Assembly: GCF_003990185.1 (NCBI RefSeq)
Contig: NZ_RZHF01000009.1
Coordinates: 58,470-122,469, forward strand
Source: Vreelandella nanhaiensis
GTDB lineage: Bacteria > Pseudomonadota > Gammaproteobacteria > Pseudomonadales > Halomonadaceae
Length of the DNA: 64,000 bases
Direction: 5' to 3'
In this document: positions 26,945-36,801 of the stretch, piece by piece
Layout: every line of letters starts with the position of its first letter
How positions within the stretch are numbered: the stretch's first letter is position 1
The notes under the pieces: model-generated
Told to the model about the DNA's origin: nothing
Database searches by the model: none
What the model saw: the letters and a program-made list of their open reading frames with translations, nothing else
Position numbers and translations under genes: made by a program

Positions 26945-28789
26945 TTAATCGAGTTTTGAAAGATCGCGCACCGCCCCTTTATCAGCGGAAGTAGCCAATA
27001 GTGCATAGGCTTTAAGCGCAGGCGTTACCTTACGCGGCCGCTGCTCAACAGGTTTCCAGGCGTCTTTGCCCTTGGCGTCCATCGCTTCGCGGCGGGCAGC
27101 CAGCTCAGCGTCTGAAAGTTTTACGTTAATCGTGCGGTTAGGGATATCGATAATGATGGTATCGCCCTGCTCTACCAGACCGATCGCGCCACCCGCTGCC
27201 GCTTCCGGTGAAACGTGACCAATGGAGAGCCCCGAGGTACCCCCAGAGAAACGCCCGTCGGTGAGCAGCGCGCATGCCTTGCCCAGCCCTTTCGATTTCA
27301 AATAAGAAGTCGGGTACAGCATTTCCTGCATGCCCGGGCCACCTTTGGGGCCTTCGTAGCGAATCACCACGACATCGCCTTCTTTTACCTTGCCATCCAG
27401 CACATTGGCGACTGCCTGATCCTGAGACTCCACCACGTGAGCCGTGCCCTCAAACAGCAGAATGGAGTCATCAACGCCTGCGGTTTTTACCACGCAGCCA
27501 TCCAGTGCGATGTTGCCGTAAAGCACGGCCAGGCCGCCTTCGGTCGAGAACGCGTGCTCAAGATCGCGGATACAACCGGTCGCACGATCGCCATCCAGGC
27601 TTGGCCAGCGGGCACTTTGTGAAAAGGCCGTTTGGGTAGGCACACCGCCAGGACCTGCTTTGAAGAATTCAACTACTTCAGCACTGGGCGAGCGCATGAT
27701 GTCCCACTCGTCCAACGCGTCCTTGAGGGTATCGCCATACACGGTGGGTACCGAGGTATCCAGTACGCCCGCACGGTCAAGCTCGCCCAGAATCGCCATG
27801 ATGCCACCGGCACGGTGCACGTCTTCGATATGGTACTTCTGCGTATTGGGCGCCACCTTGCAAAGCTGGGGCACTTCACGTGAGAGGCGGTCGATATCTG
27901 ACATGGTGAAATCGACTTCGGCTTCTTGCGCCGCAGCCAGCAGGTGCAAAATGGTATTGGTGGAACCGCCCATGGCGATATCCAGCGTCATGGCGTTTCT
28001 AAATGCGGCTTTAGACCCAATCGCACGAGGTAGTAGGTGCGCTTCGTCGCCTTCATAGTAGCGCTTGGCCAGCTCGACAATCTTGTGGCCAGCATTTTCA
28101 AACAGGCGGCGGCGGTCAGAGTGGGTTGCCAACACCGTACCATTACCCGGCAATGCCAAGCCTAACGCTTCAGTCAAACAGTTCATGGAGTTGGCAGTAA
28201 ACATACCAGAGCAGCTGCCGCACGTTGGGCAGGCACTGCGTTCCACTTCGGCCAGCAGCTCATCATCCACGCTGTCGTCGGCGGCCATGACCATAGCATC
28301 GACTAGGTCCAGGCCGTGATCCAGAAGCTTGGTCTTGCCAGCCTCCATGGGGCCACCGGATACAAAAATAACCGGAATGTTAAGCCGCATGGCGGCCATC
28401 AGCATGCCAGGGGTGATCTTGTCGCAGTTGGAAATACATACCAACGCATCGGCGCAGTGGGCGTTACACATGTATTCGACGCTGTCGGCGATGATATCGC
28501 GGCTTGGCAGCGAATAGAGCATGCCATCGTGGCCCATGGCGATACCGTCATCGACTGCGATAGTGTTGAACTCTTTTGCTACACCACCGGCTTTTTCAAT
28601 TTCACGCGCCACCAGCTGTCCCATGTCCTTCAGGTGAACATGACCCGGCACAAACTGGGTGAACGAGTTTGCGACCGCGATAATCGGCTTGTGAAAATCG
28701 TCATCCTTCATGCCAGTGGCACGCCATAAAGCGCGGGCGCCAGCCATATTGCGGCCAGCAGTGGTCGTACGGGAGCGATACTCGGGCAT
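26945..28789 (-). CDS. ilvD: Dihydroxy-acid dehydratase
   Basis: Third enzyme of isoleucine and valine synthesis, an Fe-S dehydratase. With the ATG at 28789 the protein has 614 residues and begins [20 protein letters not shown], as enterobacterial IlvD does; AGAGGA lies just upstream. A ten-residue-longer frame is open but not needed. Cluster-binding cysteines are in CISNCDK and CPTCGSCSG, and the Mg-site Lys region VDDGIAMGH is intact. Confidence 0.95.
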   Translation of the reverse strand: MPEYRSRTTTAGRNMAGARALWRATGMKDDDFHKPIIAVANSFTQFVPGHVHLKDMGQLVAREIEKAGGVAKEFNTIAVDDGIAMGHDGMLYSLPSRDIIADSVEYMCNAHCADALVCISNCDKITPGMLMAAMRLNIPVIFVSGGPMEAGKTKLLDHGLDLVDAMVMAADDSVDDELLAEVERSACPTCGSCSGMFTANSMNCLTEALGLALPGNGTVLATHSDRRRLFENAGHKIVELAKRYYEGDEAHLLPRAIGSKAAFRNAMTLDIAMGGSTNTILHLLAAAQEAEVDFTMSDIDRLSREVPQLCKVAPNTQKYHIEDVHRAGGIMAILGELDRAGVLDTSVPTVYGDTLKDALDEWDIMRSPSAEVVEFFKAGPGGVPTQTAFSQSARWPSLDGDRATGCIRDLEHAFSTEGGLAVLYGNIALDGCVVKTAGVDDSILLFEGTAHVVESQDQAVANVLDGKVKEGDVVVIRYEGPKGGPGMQEMLYPTSYLKSKGLGKACALLTDGRFSGGTSGLSIGHVSPEAAAGGAIGLVEQGDTIIIDIPNRTINVKLSDAELAARREAMDAKGKDAWKPVEQRPRKVTPALKAYALLATSADKGAVRDLSKLD

Positions 28790-28950
28790 GGTGTCCTCTA
28801 CATCTTTTTTTTGGTCCATCGCCTGCTCAGCGGTGGGTAAGTGAATCCAGCGTTCATGATTGTGGCATGAGCGCCTTCATCAGACCAGATATAGAGCAAG
28901 AGGATAAGCCTCATGCCTTACAGGCAATTGGAGTGGGATAACCATAAAAA

Positions 28951-28974
28951 AACGCCGTACTTTCGTACGGCGTT
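28951..28974 (-). terminator. Intrinsic terminator of lon
   Basis: Perfect 10-bp stem AACGCCGTAC / GTACGGCGTT with a 4-base loop, followed on the - strand by seven T. It is 82 bp beyond the lon stop and would also separate lon from ilvD. The rest of 28790-29055 shows only the ilvD leader. Confidence 0.82.
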
Positions 28975-29055
28975 GTGTAGCAGGTTAATAAAGCCAAATT
29001 AAAACTTGCAACCTATAGGTTTAGACAAGCCAAGCCATATCGTGGGGACAAACTA

Positions 29056-31518
29056 TTAGTCATTGAACACCACCTTGGCTACGTCTTTATAGCGATTGGC
29101 AAAATGGACCGTCATACCCTCTTTCAGGTAATCCGGCAGCTCTTCGTAATCGCGACGGTTCGCTTCGGGCAAGATCACTTCAAAGATATCGCTGCGACGG
29201 GCAGCAATGACCTTCTCACGAATACCTCCTACTGGGAGCACCTGCCCGGTCAGCGTTAGCTCGCCAGTCATTGCCAGCGGACGATTAATCGCCTGATGTT
29301 TGGCAAGTGAAAGCAGCGCCGTGGTCATGGTCACCCCAGCGGACGGGCCATCTTTGGGTGTCGCGCCTTCGGGCACATGGAGGTGAACAAAAGCGGAATC
29401 AAAGAAACCAACATCGGCCCCGTACTCCTGTAAATGGCCCACGGTATAACTGTAAGCAATATTGGCAGACTCTTTCATTACATCGCCAAGCTTGCCGGTT
29501 AGCTTGAACCCGCGATCCAGTGCATGCACCTTCCCTGCTTCAATGGGTAATGTCGCTCCGCCCATGGAGGTCCAGGCAAGTCCTGTCACCACGCCTTCAC
29601 CCTTAAGTACTTTTTCCTTGCGGAAAAGAGGTGCACCTAAAAACTCTTCAAGGTTTTTAACAGAGATTTTGACGGTTTCAACCTGCTCTTCCAGAAGCTT
29701 CACAGCCGCCTTGCGCACTATACGGTGGAGCTGCTTTTCGAGCTGGCGTACCCCGGCCTCACGAGCATAGCCTTCAATTACCTGTTTTAACGCCGCCTCG
29801 GATAAGTTGATGCGCTTTTTCGACAGCTTATTGCGTTCAAGCAGCTTCGGCCACAAATGGTTTTTAGCGATCGCAAGCTTTTCTTCAGCGATATAGCCCG
29901 AAAGCCGAATCTGCTCCATACGGTCCAGCAGCGGGCCAGGAATTGAATCCAGTGTGTTGGCGGTGCAGATGAACAGTACCTTGGAAAGGTCCATCCGTAC
30001 ATCAAGGTAGTGGTCAAGAAAATCTACGTTCTGCTCTGGGTCTAGCACTTCAAGCAACGCCGAGGCAGGATCGCCCTGGAACGACTGCCCGAGCTTGTCG
30101 ATCTCATCCAGCATGATGACTGGGTTTTCGACTTCAACTTCTTTAAACGCCTGCACCAGTTTGCCAGGCATGGCGCCGACATAGGTACGGCGGTGCCCTT
30201 TTATTTCCGCCTCGTCACGCATCCCGCCAACTGAAAAACGATAGAACTCACGCCCCAGAGCTTCGGCAATAGAGCGACCGATAGAGGTCTTACCTACCCC
30301 TGGCGGGCCAACCAGCAGAACAATCGAGCCCCCCACATCGCCTTTAAACGTGCCTTCAGCGAGGAATTCAACAATCCTCTCTTTTACGTCCTTTAAGCCG
30401 TCATGATCTCTGTCCAAGACCTCACGAGCATGGCTCAAATCAAGCTTGTCCTGGCTGGTAACGCCCCAGGGCAATGAAGTCAGCCAATCCAGATAATTGC
30501 GCGTAGTGCCGTACTCGGGAGAGCCGGTTTCCAGCACGCTTAGCTTGTTGAGTTCGTCATCAATCCGGCTTTGAACACGCTCAGGGACCACCAGCGATTC
30601 AAGCCGGTTTCTAAACGTATCAACATCATTCTCGCGGTCATCCTTGGAAATGCCCAGTTCGCGCTGAATAACCTTTAACTGCTCACGCAGGAAGAACTCG
30701 CGCTGGCGGTCCTGCATTTGCGCGTTGACCTGCTCACTGATTTCGCTTTGCAGCTGGGCAACATCAATTTCCTTGCGCAGCAGTGGTAACACCTTGTGCA
30801 TACGCTCAGCCACCGGCAGCGTAGCCAGGACATCCTGAAGCACGGGGCCTTTGGCAGAGGTAATCGCGGCGGCAAAATCAGTCAAGGGACCGGGCTGGTG
30901 AGGACTGAAGCGGTTCAGGTAGTGCTTTAACTCTTCGCCATACAGCGGATTGATCGGCAGCAGCTCCTTGATGCCGTTGATAATCGCCATGGCGTAAGCG
31001 CGGGTTTCTTCATTTTCCGCATCAACAGGTTCTTTGGGGTAGGTGACTTCCACCAAGTAAGGCGGCTCTTTGGAGAGCCAGCGCTGGATCTGGAAGCGCT
31101 GCACGCCCTGGGCGATGAACTGGATCTGCTGATCCTCGCCCTTTAGCTTATGCACTTTGACGGCGGTACCGATAGCCGGAAAATCTTCGTGATCAAGCGA
31201 CTCGACCCCGCCCTCGCCAACAAAGGCAACGCCCAAGGTTTTATGCGGCGTATTGCCTACACGACGCATGGTTTCTTCCCAGCGCTCACGGTTGACGACT
31301 AGCGGCTGTACCTGGGCGGGAAAAAAAGGACGATTATGGATAGGCAGCAGATAGATGCGTTCAGGCAGCATATCGCTGGCGGGCACCAGCGAATTTACCC
31401 GCTCGCCATCTGAACGATGCTCCTCTTCACCTGGATCGCTTGACGCATAAGATGAGTGTTCATCTTCAGCCAGCCAGTCGAGATTATCGTGATCGCGGTC
31501 GTAATCCTGGTCGCTCAT
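29056..31518 (-). CDS. lon: ATP-dependent protease Lon (LonA type)
   Basis: An 820-residue LonA protease. It has an N-terminal substrate-recognition domain, a coiled segment, an AAA+ module with Walker A GPPGVGKTS and Walker B VIMLDEIDK, and a C-terminal Ser-Lys protease domain with the catalytic Ser in KDGPSAGVTM and a Lys in GIREKVIAA. I chose the ATG at 31518 because GGGAGGAC sits three bases before it; the upstream frame would place that ribosome site inside the coding sequence. The acidic N-terminal 40 residues (Asp/Glu/Ser-rich) suit a moderate halophile. A sigma-32-like promoter lies upstream. Confidence 0.95.
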   Translation of the reverse strand: MSDQDYDRDHDNLDWLAEDEHSSYASSDPGEEEHRSDGERVNSLVPASDMLPERIYLLPIHNRPFFPAQVQPLVVNRERWEETMRRVGNTPHKTLGVAFVGEGGVESLDHEDFPAIGTAVKVHKLKGEDQQIQFIAQGVQRFQIQRWLSKEPPYLVEVTYPKEPVDAENEETRAYAMAIINGIKELLPINPLYGEELKHYLNRFSPHQPGPLTDFAAAITSAKGPVLQDVLATLPVAERMHKVLPLLRKEIDVAQLQSEISEQVNAQMQDRQREFFLREQLKVIQRELGISKDDRENDVDTFRNRLESLVVPERVQSRIDDELNKLSVLETGSPEYGTTRNYLDWLTSLPWGVTSQDKLDLSHAREVLDRDHDGLKDVKERIVEFLAEGTFKGDVGGSIVLLVGPPGVGKTSIGRSIAEALGREFYRFSVGGMRDEAEIKGHRRTYVGAMPGKLVQAFKEVEVENPVIMLDEIDKLGQSFQGDPASALLEVLDPEQNVDFLDHYLDVRMDLSKVLFICTANTLDSIPGPLLDRMEQIRLSGYIAEEKLAIAKNHLWPKLLERNKLSKKRINLSEAALKQVIEGYAREAGVRQLEKQLHRIVRKAAVKLLEEQVETVKISVKNLEEFLGAPLFRKEKVLKGEGVVTGLAWTSMGGATLPIEAGKVHALDRGFKLTGKLGDVMKESANIAYSYTVGHLQEYGADVGFFDSAFVHLHVPEGATPKDGPSAGVTMTTALLSLAKHQAINRPLAMTGELTLTGQVLPVGGIREKVIAARRSDIFEVILPEANRRDYEELPDYLKEGMTVHFANRYKDVAKVVFND

Positions 31519-31571
31519 GCGTCCTCCCATAAACAGATATTGGCGGCTACACCGCCTGTGATTGCTTAAGG

Positions 31572-31600
31572 AATGCGGGCACAGCGCTAAAACTTCAACC
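31572..31600 (-). promoter_or_regulatory. Candidate sigma-32 (heat shock) promoter of lon
   Basis: Read on the - strand: GGTTGAAG, then 13 bases, then CCCGCATT, about 50 bp before the lon ATG. The heat shock consensus is CTTGAAA - 13 to 17 bases - CCCCATnT, so the -35 half is good and the -10 half carries one inserted or changed base. lon is a heat shock gene in related bacteria, which raises the likelihood. A small hairpin (GGCGG/CCGCC, 31542-31556) follows in the leader. Confidence 0.45.
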
Positions 31601-31611
31601 CTTAGGGTATT

Positions 31612-32868
31612 CTATTGCGACCATATATCCGGCATAGGTCGGCCATTGACACGCCAATCGCCACGGACAACATCGAACTGTAACTCGCGGGTACCCAGCG
31701 GCAATCCCAGCCATAGCGCCGCAACAGCCGGTGCGTCATGCCAGATAAAGTCACCATCCAGGCGCTCAAGCCAGCGGGCACGCTCTTCAGGTTTATCCAG
31801 TGTGGTCACGTTGAGTTGATCGAGCTTGCGGGCATCAAAGAACAGCGCGCCATCAGCGTCTAGCTGAATCCCCAGTAGCGGGCTATCCAGCGCCACGGTG
31901 GAAACATCCAGGCGGGGTGAATCGCTCAATATCTGCAGCAGATCAGGCTCAAGGCGGGACAACAAGCCTTCCGCCATGGGCAGGCTGGTATCTCCCCAGG
32001 AGGCCTCTTGACGCAGCCGAGTAATGGTCTGGCGTATGGCATCGGCATTTAATCGCGAAAGCTCCATTTCGATGCGACCGCTGAGCAGCGGCGTGTCCGG
32101 CGCTTCCGTGGGCACCATCATATCACCCATGACCAGCTCGCCTTTAAGACGCAGCTCCGTTTCATCCAGCACCATATGGCTGTACAGATTCAGCGGCGCC
32201 AGCTGTATCTCATAAGAGGGGTAGCGCAGTGCCAATGCGTCGATTTGTAAATGGTCGCGCTGGGCGAAATGGTAGGCATCGTCAATATAAGTGTAACGAC
32301 TTTCAAGAGAAGCAGGACCCAGAGTCAACTGTGCCACACCGTCTATCAATGAAAGCTGATCCAGCCGAACGCGCAGGCGCCAGTCACCAAACATGCCTTC
32401 AAGGCGCAGCCTTGCGCCACGTACTTCAAGTTCACGCCCGCTTTGCTGGATAATAAACGGCGCCAGCGCCAGTTGAAGTTCGCTGCGGCCACTCAACGTG
32501 TGATAGCGGCCCTTCCAGCGCGGTGCGGAAGCCGCAGTTACCTCGCCAACGGCGCGCTGCAAGGCGGTATCCAGGCGTGGCAGGAAAGAGCCTTCGACAT
32601 CGGTGCTCAAAATGCCATGGCGCGCGCTATAGGTAAGCTCCAATTGCCATGGGCGACCCAGCAAGGGGGAAAGCAATAAGCGCCCCTGAGAACTTAACCA
32701 CCCCCGGCTACTTTCGGGACGCGTTACGCGCCACTCTCCTCGCGCTTCCAGATCTTCAAGCGCCTGACGGAGACTGCGCTCAAATAGCACACTGGACAGC
32801 AGTTGGCCTACCATCCAGATAACGGCTATCGCCACTAGAATAGGGACGATTAAACGTTCCTTGCGCAT
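31612..32868 (-). CDS. DUF945 (YdgA-like) family protein
   Basis: A 418-residue protein with a single N-terminal membrane segment (residues ~7-28) and a long periplasmic region rich in amphipathic beta strands, the layout of the DUF945/YdgA family. The function of the family is not established. It lies 93 bp upstream of lon on the same strand but the lon promoter-like element in between suggests separate transcription. Starts at an ATG with AAGGAGAT in front. Confidence 0.72.
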   Translation of the reverse strand: MRKERLIVPILVAIAVIWMVGQLLSSVLFERSLRQALEDLEARGEWRVTRPESSRGWLSSQGRLLLSPLLGRPWQLELTYSARHGILSTDVEGSFLPRLDTALQRAVGEVTAASAPRWKGRYHTLSGRSELQLALAPFIIQQSGRELEVRGARLRLEGMFGDWRLRVRLDQLSLIDGVAQLTLGPASLESRYTYIDDAYHFAQRDHLQIDALALRYPSYEIQLAPLNLYSHMVLDETELRLKGELVMGDMMVPTEAPDTPLLSGRIEMELSRLNADAIRQTITRLRQEASWGDTSLPMAEGLLSRLEPDLLQILSDSPRLDVSTVALDSPLLGIQLDADGALFFDARKLDQLNVTTLDKPEERARWLERLDGDFIWHDAPAVAALWLGLPLGTRELQFDVVRGDWRVNGRPMPDIWSQ

Positions 32869-32976
32869 GCCATCTCCTTGAGCAACCGCACCAATAGGGA
32901 GTGATATTTCGGCGGCATTACCTGTTGCGTCTGTGCAGCAGTACTTGGGCTAAATCAATTCATTAAGACTGAACTA

Positions 32977-33450
32977 TCAGTGCAGCCAATACCACAAGTG
33001 CATTGTACTCCAGGCGTAGATCCCTGCCATGACATCATCAATCATGATGCCAAAGCCGCCGGCGACACGCCGGTCTGCCCAGCGGATGGGCCAGGGTTTA
33101 AACACATCGAAAATACGAAACACAATAAAGCCCCACAGAGCGGCCTCCCACGAGAACGGCACGGCAGCCATGGTAATCCAGTAGCCCACGAACTCATCCC
33201 AGACAATACCTGAGTGATCGTGTACACCCAGATCATGGGAAGTTTTATCGCATAGCCAGACGCCCACGATAAACGCCGCGAGCACAATGCCTAGATACCA
33301 CCCTAATGGTAAATCGGCCATCATCCAATAAAATGGAATGGCGGCAAGTGTTCCGAAGGTACCAGGCGCCCAGGGCACGGTACCGCTGCCTAAACCAAAC
33401 GCAAAGAAATGCGTTGGGCGACGCCACACACTTGATGGTGCACGGTTCAT
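32977..33450 (-). CDS. pgpA: Phosphatidylglycerophosphatase A
   Basis: Membrane phosphatase of phosphatidylglycerol synthesis, 157 residues with three to four hydrophobic segments. Family motifs are FGLGSGTVPWAPGTFGTLAAIP near the N terminus, IVWDEFVGYW and FRIFDVFKPWPI; the acidic residues of the middle motif are the likely catalytic ones. It overlaps thiL by 4 bp, so the order nusB-thiL-pgpA seen in many gammaproteobacteria is kept. Confidence 0.93.
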   Translation of the reverse strand: MNRAPSSVWRRPTHFFAFGLGSGTVPWAPGTFGTLAAIPFYWMMADLPLGWYLGIVLAAFIVGVWLCDKTSHDLGVHDHSGIVWDEFVGYWITMAAVPFSWEAALWGFIVFRIFDVFKPWPIRWADRRVAGGFGIMIDDVMAGIYAWSTMHLWYWLH

Positions 33451-34424
33451 GGCGTTCCCTCATTAAAATGCTGCCAACCAGCATGATGATCCGGTGCAAT
33501 ACCTTGCACACCCAGCGCTTCAGTGCATTGGCCAATCACCGTTAAGGCCAGGCCCTGCTCATTCAGCCGCTGTTGAGCGTGCGCCACATCACCTGGTGCC
33601 AGTGTCACCAGCAATTCGTAGTCATCACCGCCTGAAAGCGCCGCTTGCTGGGCATCATCACGCCCAAGAGCGCTCTCAAGCCCCTCAGCAAGCGGTAACG
33701 CTTCTTTATCAAGTATCGCGCCTACGCCGGAGGCCTCACGCAGATGGCCAAGATCCGCCAACAAACCATCCGAAATATCCATGGCGGCGCTGGCAAGACC
33801 TAGAAGCGCTACGCCGGCGGCCAAACGTGGTTCGGGTAGCAAATAGCGACGCAGCAGCGGGTGCTCAAGATCACGTTCGCCGCGCTTCCAGAGCGCCAAT
33901 CCGCCAGCCCCCCCACCCAGTTCGCCGGTGACCGCAATGACGTCACCTGGCCTGGCCCCGCCCCGGGTCAATGCACGCCCAGCGGGGAGCTCCCCCATAA
34001 CAGTAACGCCGATAGCAAGCTCCCCGGCGGTAACATCGCCACCGGCGAGTGTGGCTGCATGACGCTGGCATAGCCCATGAAACCCTTGGCCAAAGCCATC
34101 CATCCATAAATGGATGGCGGCGTCATCGTTAAAGGTTCGCTGATCAAGCGTTAGCGCCATAAAGCACCAGCGTGCATCAGCTCCCATGGCTGCCAGGTCG
34201 CTTAACGCAACGGCAAGCGCCCGATGCCCTATCGCAAAGGAGGGGGCATCATGAGGAAAATGAACATTGACGACAGAGGTATCCACGCTAACCGCTAGCT
34301 GATGACCCGCTTGAGGTATTAACAGGGCAGCGTCATCGCCGCTACCCAATGCGACCCCATCTGTTGCGAGTCGCTTTTGCGATGGCATCAGATAACGGCG
34401 AATCAGATCAAATTCAGCAAGCAC
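33447..34424 (-). CDS. thiL: Thiamine-monophosphate kinase
   Basis: ATP-dependent kinase making thiamine pyrophosphate from thiamine monophosphate, 325 residues. It begins at a GTG with AAGGGG ahead. EFDLIRRYL, GDDAALL, the metal-binding SVDTSVVNVHF, and MDISDGLLADLGHL are characteristic of ThiL. The end overlaps pgpA by 4 bp; nusB is 36 bp upstream. Confidence 0.93.
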   Translation of the reverse strand: MLAEFDLIRRYLMPSQKRLATDGVALGSGDDAALLIPQAGHQLAVSVDTSVVNVHFPHDAPSFAIGHRALAVALSDLAAMGADARWCFMALTLDQRTFNDDAAIHLWMDGFGQGFHGLCQRHAATLAGGDVTAGELAIGVTVMGELPAGRALTRGGARPGDVIAVTGELGGGAGGLALWKRGERDLEHPLLRRYLLPEPRLAAGVALLGLASAAMDISDGLLADLGHLREASGVGAILDKEALPLAEGLESALGRDDAQQAALSGGDDYELLVTLAPGDVAHAQQRLNEQGLALTVIGQCTEALGVQGIAPDHHAGWQHFNEGTP

Positions 34425-34460
34425 ATAGGCCCCTTAAACGCAGCATCAGACGGCGCGCCG

Positions 34461-34964
34461 CTATAAGCGGCGGGCGCTGACTTCGGCACTTCTCAACCGG
34501 TTAGCCAGCTTGTCGAGAATGCCGTTTACGTATTTATGGCCGTCGGTTGCACCAAATGACTTGGCCAGCTCAACGCCTTCATTAATCACTACCCGGTAGG
34601 GCACTTCCAGGCGGCGAGAAAGCTCGTAAGCTCCCAGGCGCAGGATGGCCAGTTCCACCGCGTCTAGATCTTCCAGGCGGCGGTCCAGTAGCGGGGAGAT
34701 TTCACGGTCAAGTTCGGCTTTAAAACGTACCGTATTGTGTAAAAGCTCATGAAAAAGCGCCTTATCGGCGATTTCCATCACCTTGACCCAGTTTTCATGA
34801 TCTTCAAGATCATCATCAGCTACCTGGCTGCGAAACTCAGCTTCAACGCTGGTAATCGATTTGCCGGTCATTTGCCACTGATAAAGCCCCTGGACGGCCA
34901 GCTCACGGGCGGCATGACGGCTCTGCTGTGCGGCAGAGGGCTTACGCTCACGGCGCTCGCTCAT
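34461..34964 (-). CDS. nusB: Transcription antitermination factor NusB
   Basis: All-helical RNA-binding protein of 167 residues that acts with NusA, NusE and NusG in rRNA antitermination. [16 protein letters not shown] and the C-terminal [30 protein letters not shown] are highly conserved. It overlaps the ribH stop by 4 bp (ATGA), the usual ribH-nusB coupling. Confidence 0.95.
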   Translation of the reverse strand: MSERRERKPSAAQQSRHAARELAVQGLYQWQMTGKSITSVEAEFRSQVADDDLEDHENWVKVMEIADKALFHELLHNTVRFKAELDREISPLLDRRLEDLDAVELAILRLGAYELSRRLEVPYRVVINEGVELAKSFGATDGHKYVNGILDKLANRLRSAEVSARRL

Positions 34965-35449
34965 TGTGACTCTCCTACGGGTAACGCGCGCAGCAGCGAT
35001 ACCATTTCCATTGCCGCCATGGCGGCTTCAGTACCTTTATTTCCTGCCTTGGTACCGGCACGCTCAATGGCCTGCTCGATGGATTCGACGGTAAGCACGC
35101 CGTTGGCTATCGGCGTATCGAACTCCAGCTGCAGATGGTTAATGGCCGTGTTACAACCACCCGCCACGTACTCAAAGTGCGGCGTGCCGCCACGGATAAC
35201 CGCGCCCAAGGCGATAACGGCATCAGGCTTCATCACCTTCAGCACGCGCTTCACGGCCAGCGGCAGTTCCCAGGCACCCGGTACGTGGACAATGTGAATG
35301 TTTTCAGCGTCGACACCATGGCGTGTCAAACTGTCGATAGCGCCTTCTACCAGGCTATCCACTACGTGGTGATTGAAACGGCCAACCACGATCACATAAC
35401 GACCGTCTACGTCGACAAACGTACCTTCAACTTGAGAGAGGGATTGCAT
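34961..35449 (-). CDS. ribH: 6,7-dimethyl-8-ribityllumazine synthase
   Basis: Penultimate enzyme of riboflavin synthesis, 162 residues, forming an icosahedral or pentameric assembly. Motifs: VVGRFN (ring stacking), [28 protein letters not shown] with the catalytic His, and the phosphate-binding Arg/Lys near the C terminus. I chose the ATG at 35449, with AGGAA 8 bases upstream and just behind the ribBA stop; longer in-frame starts would lie inside ribBA. Confidence 0.94.
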   Translation of the reverse strand: MQSLSQVEGTFVDVDGRYVIVVGRFNHHVVDSLVEGAIDSLTRHGVDAENIHIVHVPGAWELPLAVKRVLKVMKPDAVIALGAVIRGGTPHFEYVAGGCNTAINHLQLEFDTPIANGVLTVESIEQAIERAGTKAGNKGTEAAMAAMEMVSLLRALPVGESQ

Positions 35450-35453
35450 CAAT

Positions 35454-36620
35454 TTATTCCTGCTGAGAATTTGGCTCATATGCCGTGTCATTAGGCCCTA
35501 CCAGCTCGACGACTTCGAGGTCAAAGCCTGAAAGCGCTGAAAACTTCCACGGAGAGCTTAGTAGCCGCATTTTGCCTACGCCTAAATGGCGTAGAATCTG
35601 CGAGCCAGTACCAATCGTTAAATAGTTACCTGTGCCGTCTGAGTCGCTGGTGCGCGGTTGATGTACGCGATCCAGAAACACGTCCAGCTGATTTTTAAAA
35701 TCCTGATGTGGGTGTCCATCATCAATCAACACCAATACACCGGCAGACGCGCCTGCAATTTCTTCCAAGGCCTGCTGGGCATTCCAGCGGCACTGCTCAC
35801 CCTTGGTTAATCCCAGTACGTCGCGCAGCGTATCAGCCAGATGAACGCGGACCGTGGTCGCCTGCTCCGGGGCTGGCTGACCTTTCACCAATGCGATGTG
35901 GTGCGCCCCCTGAATACGATCACGAAAAACATGCAGCGCCAGTTCACCTTGAGTGGTAGCCACTGTGGTGGTTTCCACATGATCAACCGTCTGCTCATTG
36001 ACGATACGGTAATGAATCAAGTCGGCAATGGTGCCGATCTTGATATCGTGCTGCCTGGCAAAAGCTTCAAGTTCTGGCCTGCGCGCCATGCTGCCATCAT
36101 CATTCATGATCTCACAGATCACGCCGCTAGGGTCACAGCCTGCCAGTGCTGCCAAGTCACAGGCGGCTTCCGTATGGCCAGCACGCCGCAATACACCGCC
36201 GGGCTCTGCCATCAGCGGAAAAATATGCCCGGGTTGAACAATATCGGTTGGCTTGGCGTGCGGCGCACAGGCTGCCTGAACGGTGCGTGCCCGGTCAGCT
36301 GCTGAGATACCAGTGGTTACGCCTTGCGTTGCTTCAATGGAAAGCGTGAACTTGGTACCAAAACCCGAGCCGTTATTACGCACCATCAGGGGTAAATTCA
36401 GCTGCTCACAGCGCTCTCGCGTCATTGGCATGCAAATAAGGCCACGGGCAAAACGCGCCATGAAATTGATATGCTCGGCTTCAACCTTTTCGGCTGCCAT
36501 GATGATATCGCCTTCATTTTCGCGATCCTCATCGTCCATGAGAATCACCATTTTGCCCTGACGGATATCATCCACCAGCTCGGCAATAGAGGCTAAGCCC
36601 CCAGAGGAGGAGTGCGCCAT
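35454..36620 (-). CDS. ribB: 3,4-dihydroxy-2-butanone-4-phosphate synthase with degenerate GTP cyclohydrolase II domain
   Basis: 388 residues. The N-terminal ~205 residues are a complete RibB, with [10 protein letters not shown], the loop GLICMPM and [12 protein letters not shown], making the four-carbon precursor of riboflavin. The C-terminal half has the RibA fold, but the zinc site that in GTP cyclohydrolase II reads C-x10-C-x-C is missing (the stretch around [15 protein letters not shown] has only one cysteine nearby). This half is therefore probably not catalytic and a separate ribA is expected elsewhere, as in many gammaproteobacteria. The ATG at 36620 follows GGGAGA. Confidence 0.9.
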   Translation of the reverse strand: MAHSSSGGLASIAELVDDIRQGKMVILMDDEDRENEGDIIMAAEKVEAEHINFMARFARGLICMPMTRERCEQLNLPLMVRNNGSGFGTKFTLSIEATQGVTTGISAADRARTVQAACAPHAKPTDIVQPGHIFPLMAEPGGVLRRAGHTEAACDLAALAGCDPSGVICEIMNDDGSMARRPELEAFARQHDIKIGTIADLIHYRIVNEQTVDHVETTTVATTQGELALHVFRDRIQGAHHIALVKGQPAPEQATTVRVHLADTLRDVLGLTKGEQCRWNAQQALEEIAGASAGVLVLIDDGHPHQDFKNQLDVFLDRVHQPRTSDSDGTGNYLTIGTGSQILRHLGVGKMRLLSSPWKFSALSGFDLEVVELVGPNDTAYEPNSQQE

Positions 36621-36724
36621 GAAATCTCCCAGATATGTGTTCACACGGTATGCGATTTTGCGCAGCGTCGTTATTGTACAGTACCAAATTTGATCGATAT
36701 CGCATTTGGCTGACCCTATATTTT

Positions 36725-36776
36725 GACGACCTGCATTTGGACGACCTGTATTTGGACGGCCTGTATTTGGACGACA
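36725..36776. repeat. 15-bp tandem repeat between ribB and ribD
   Basis: Three consecutive 15-bp units GACGACCTGTATTTG (each differing at no more than one position) plus a partial fourth (GACGACA). They lie in the 181-bp gap between the ribD stop and the ribB start. The repeat length is a multiple of three, but no long frame with a start uses it. The gap also lacks the riboflavin synthase gene (ribE) that often sits here, and shows no FMN riboswitch. Confidence 0.85.
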
Positions 36777-36801
36777 GAGTACCTTGCTATCGCCGCATGC
36801 G

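Noticed and set aside
36621..36801. FMN riboswitch upstream of ribB
   Set aside because: None of the conserved RFN-element blocks is present in the gap; only the 15-bp repeats are seen.
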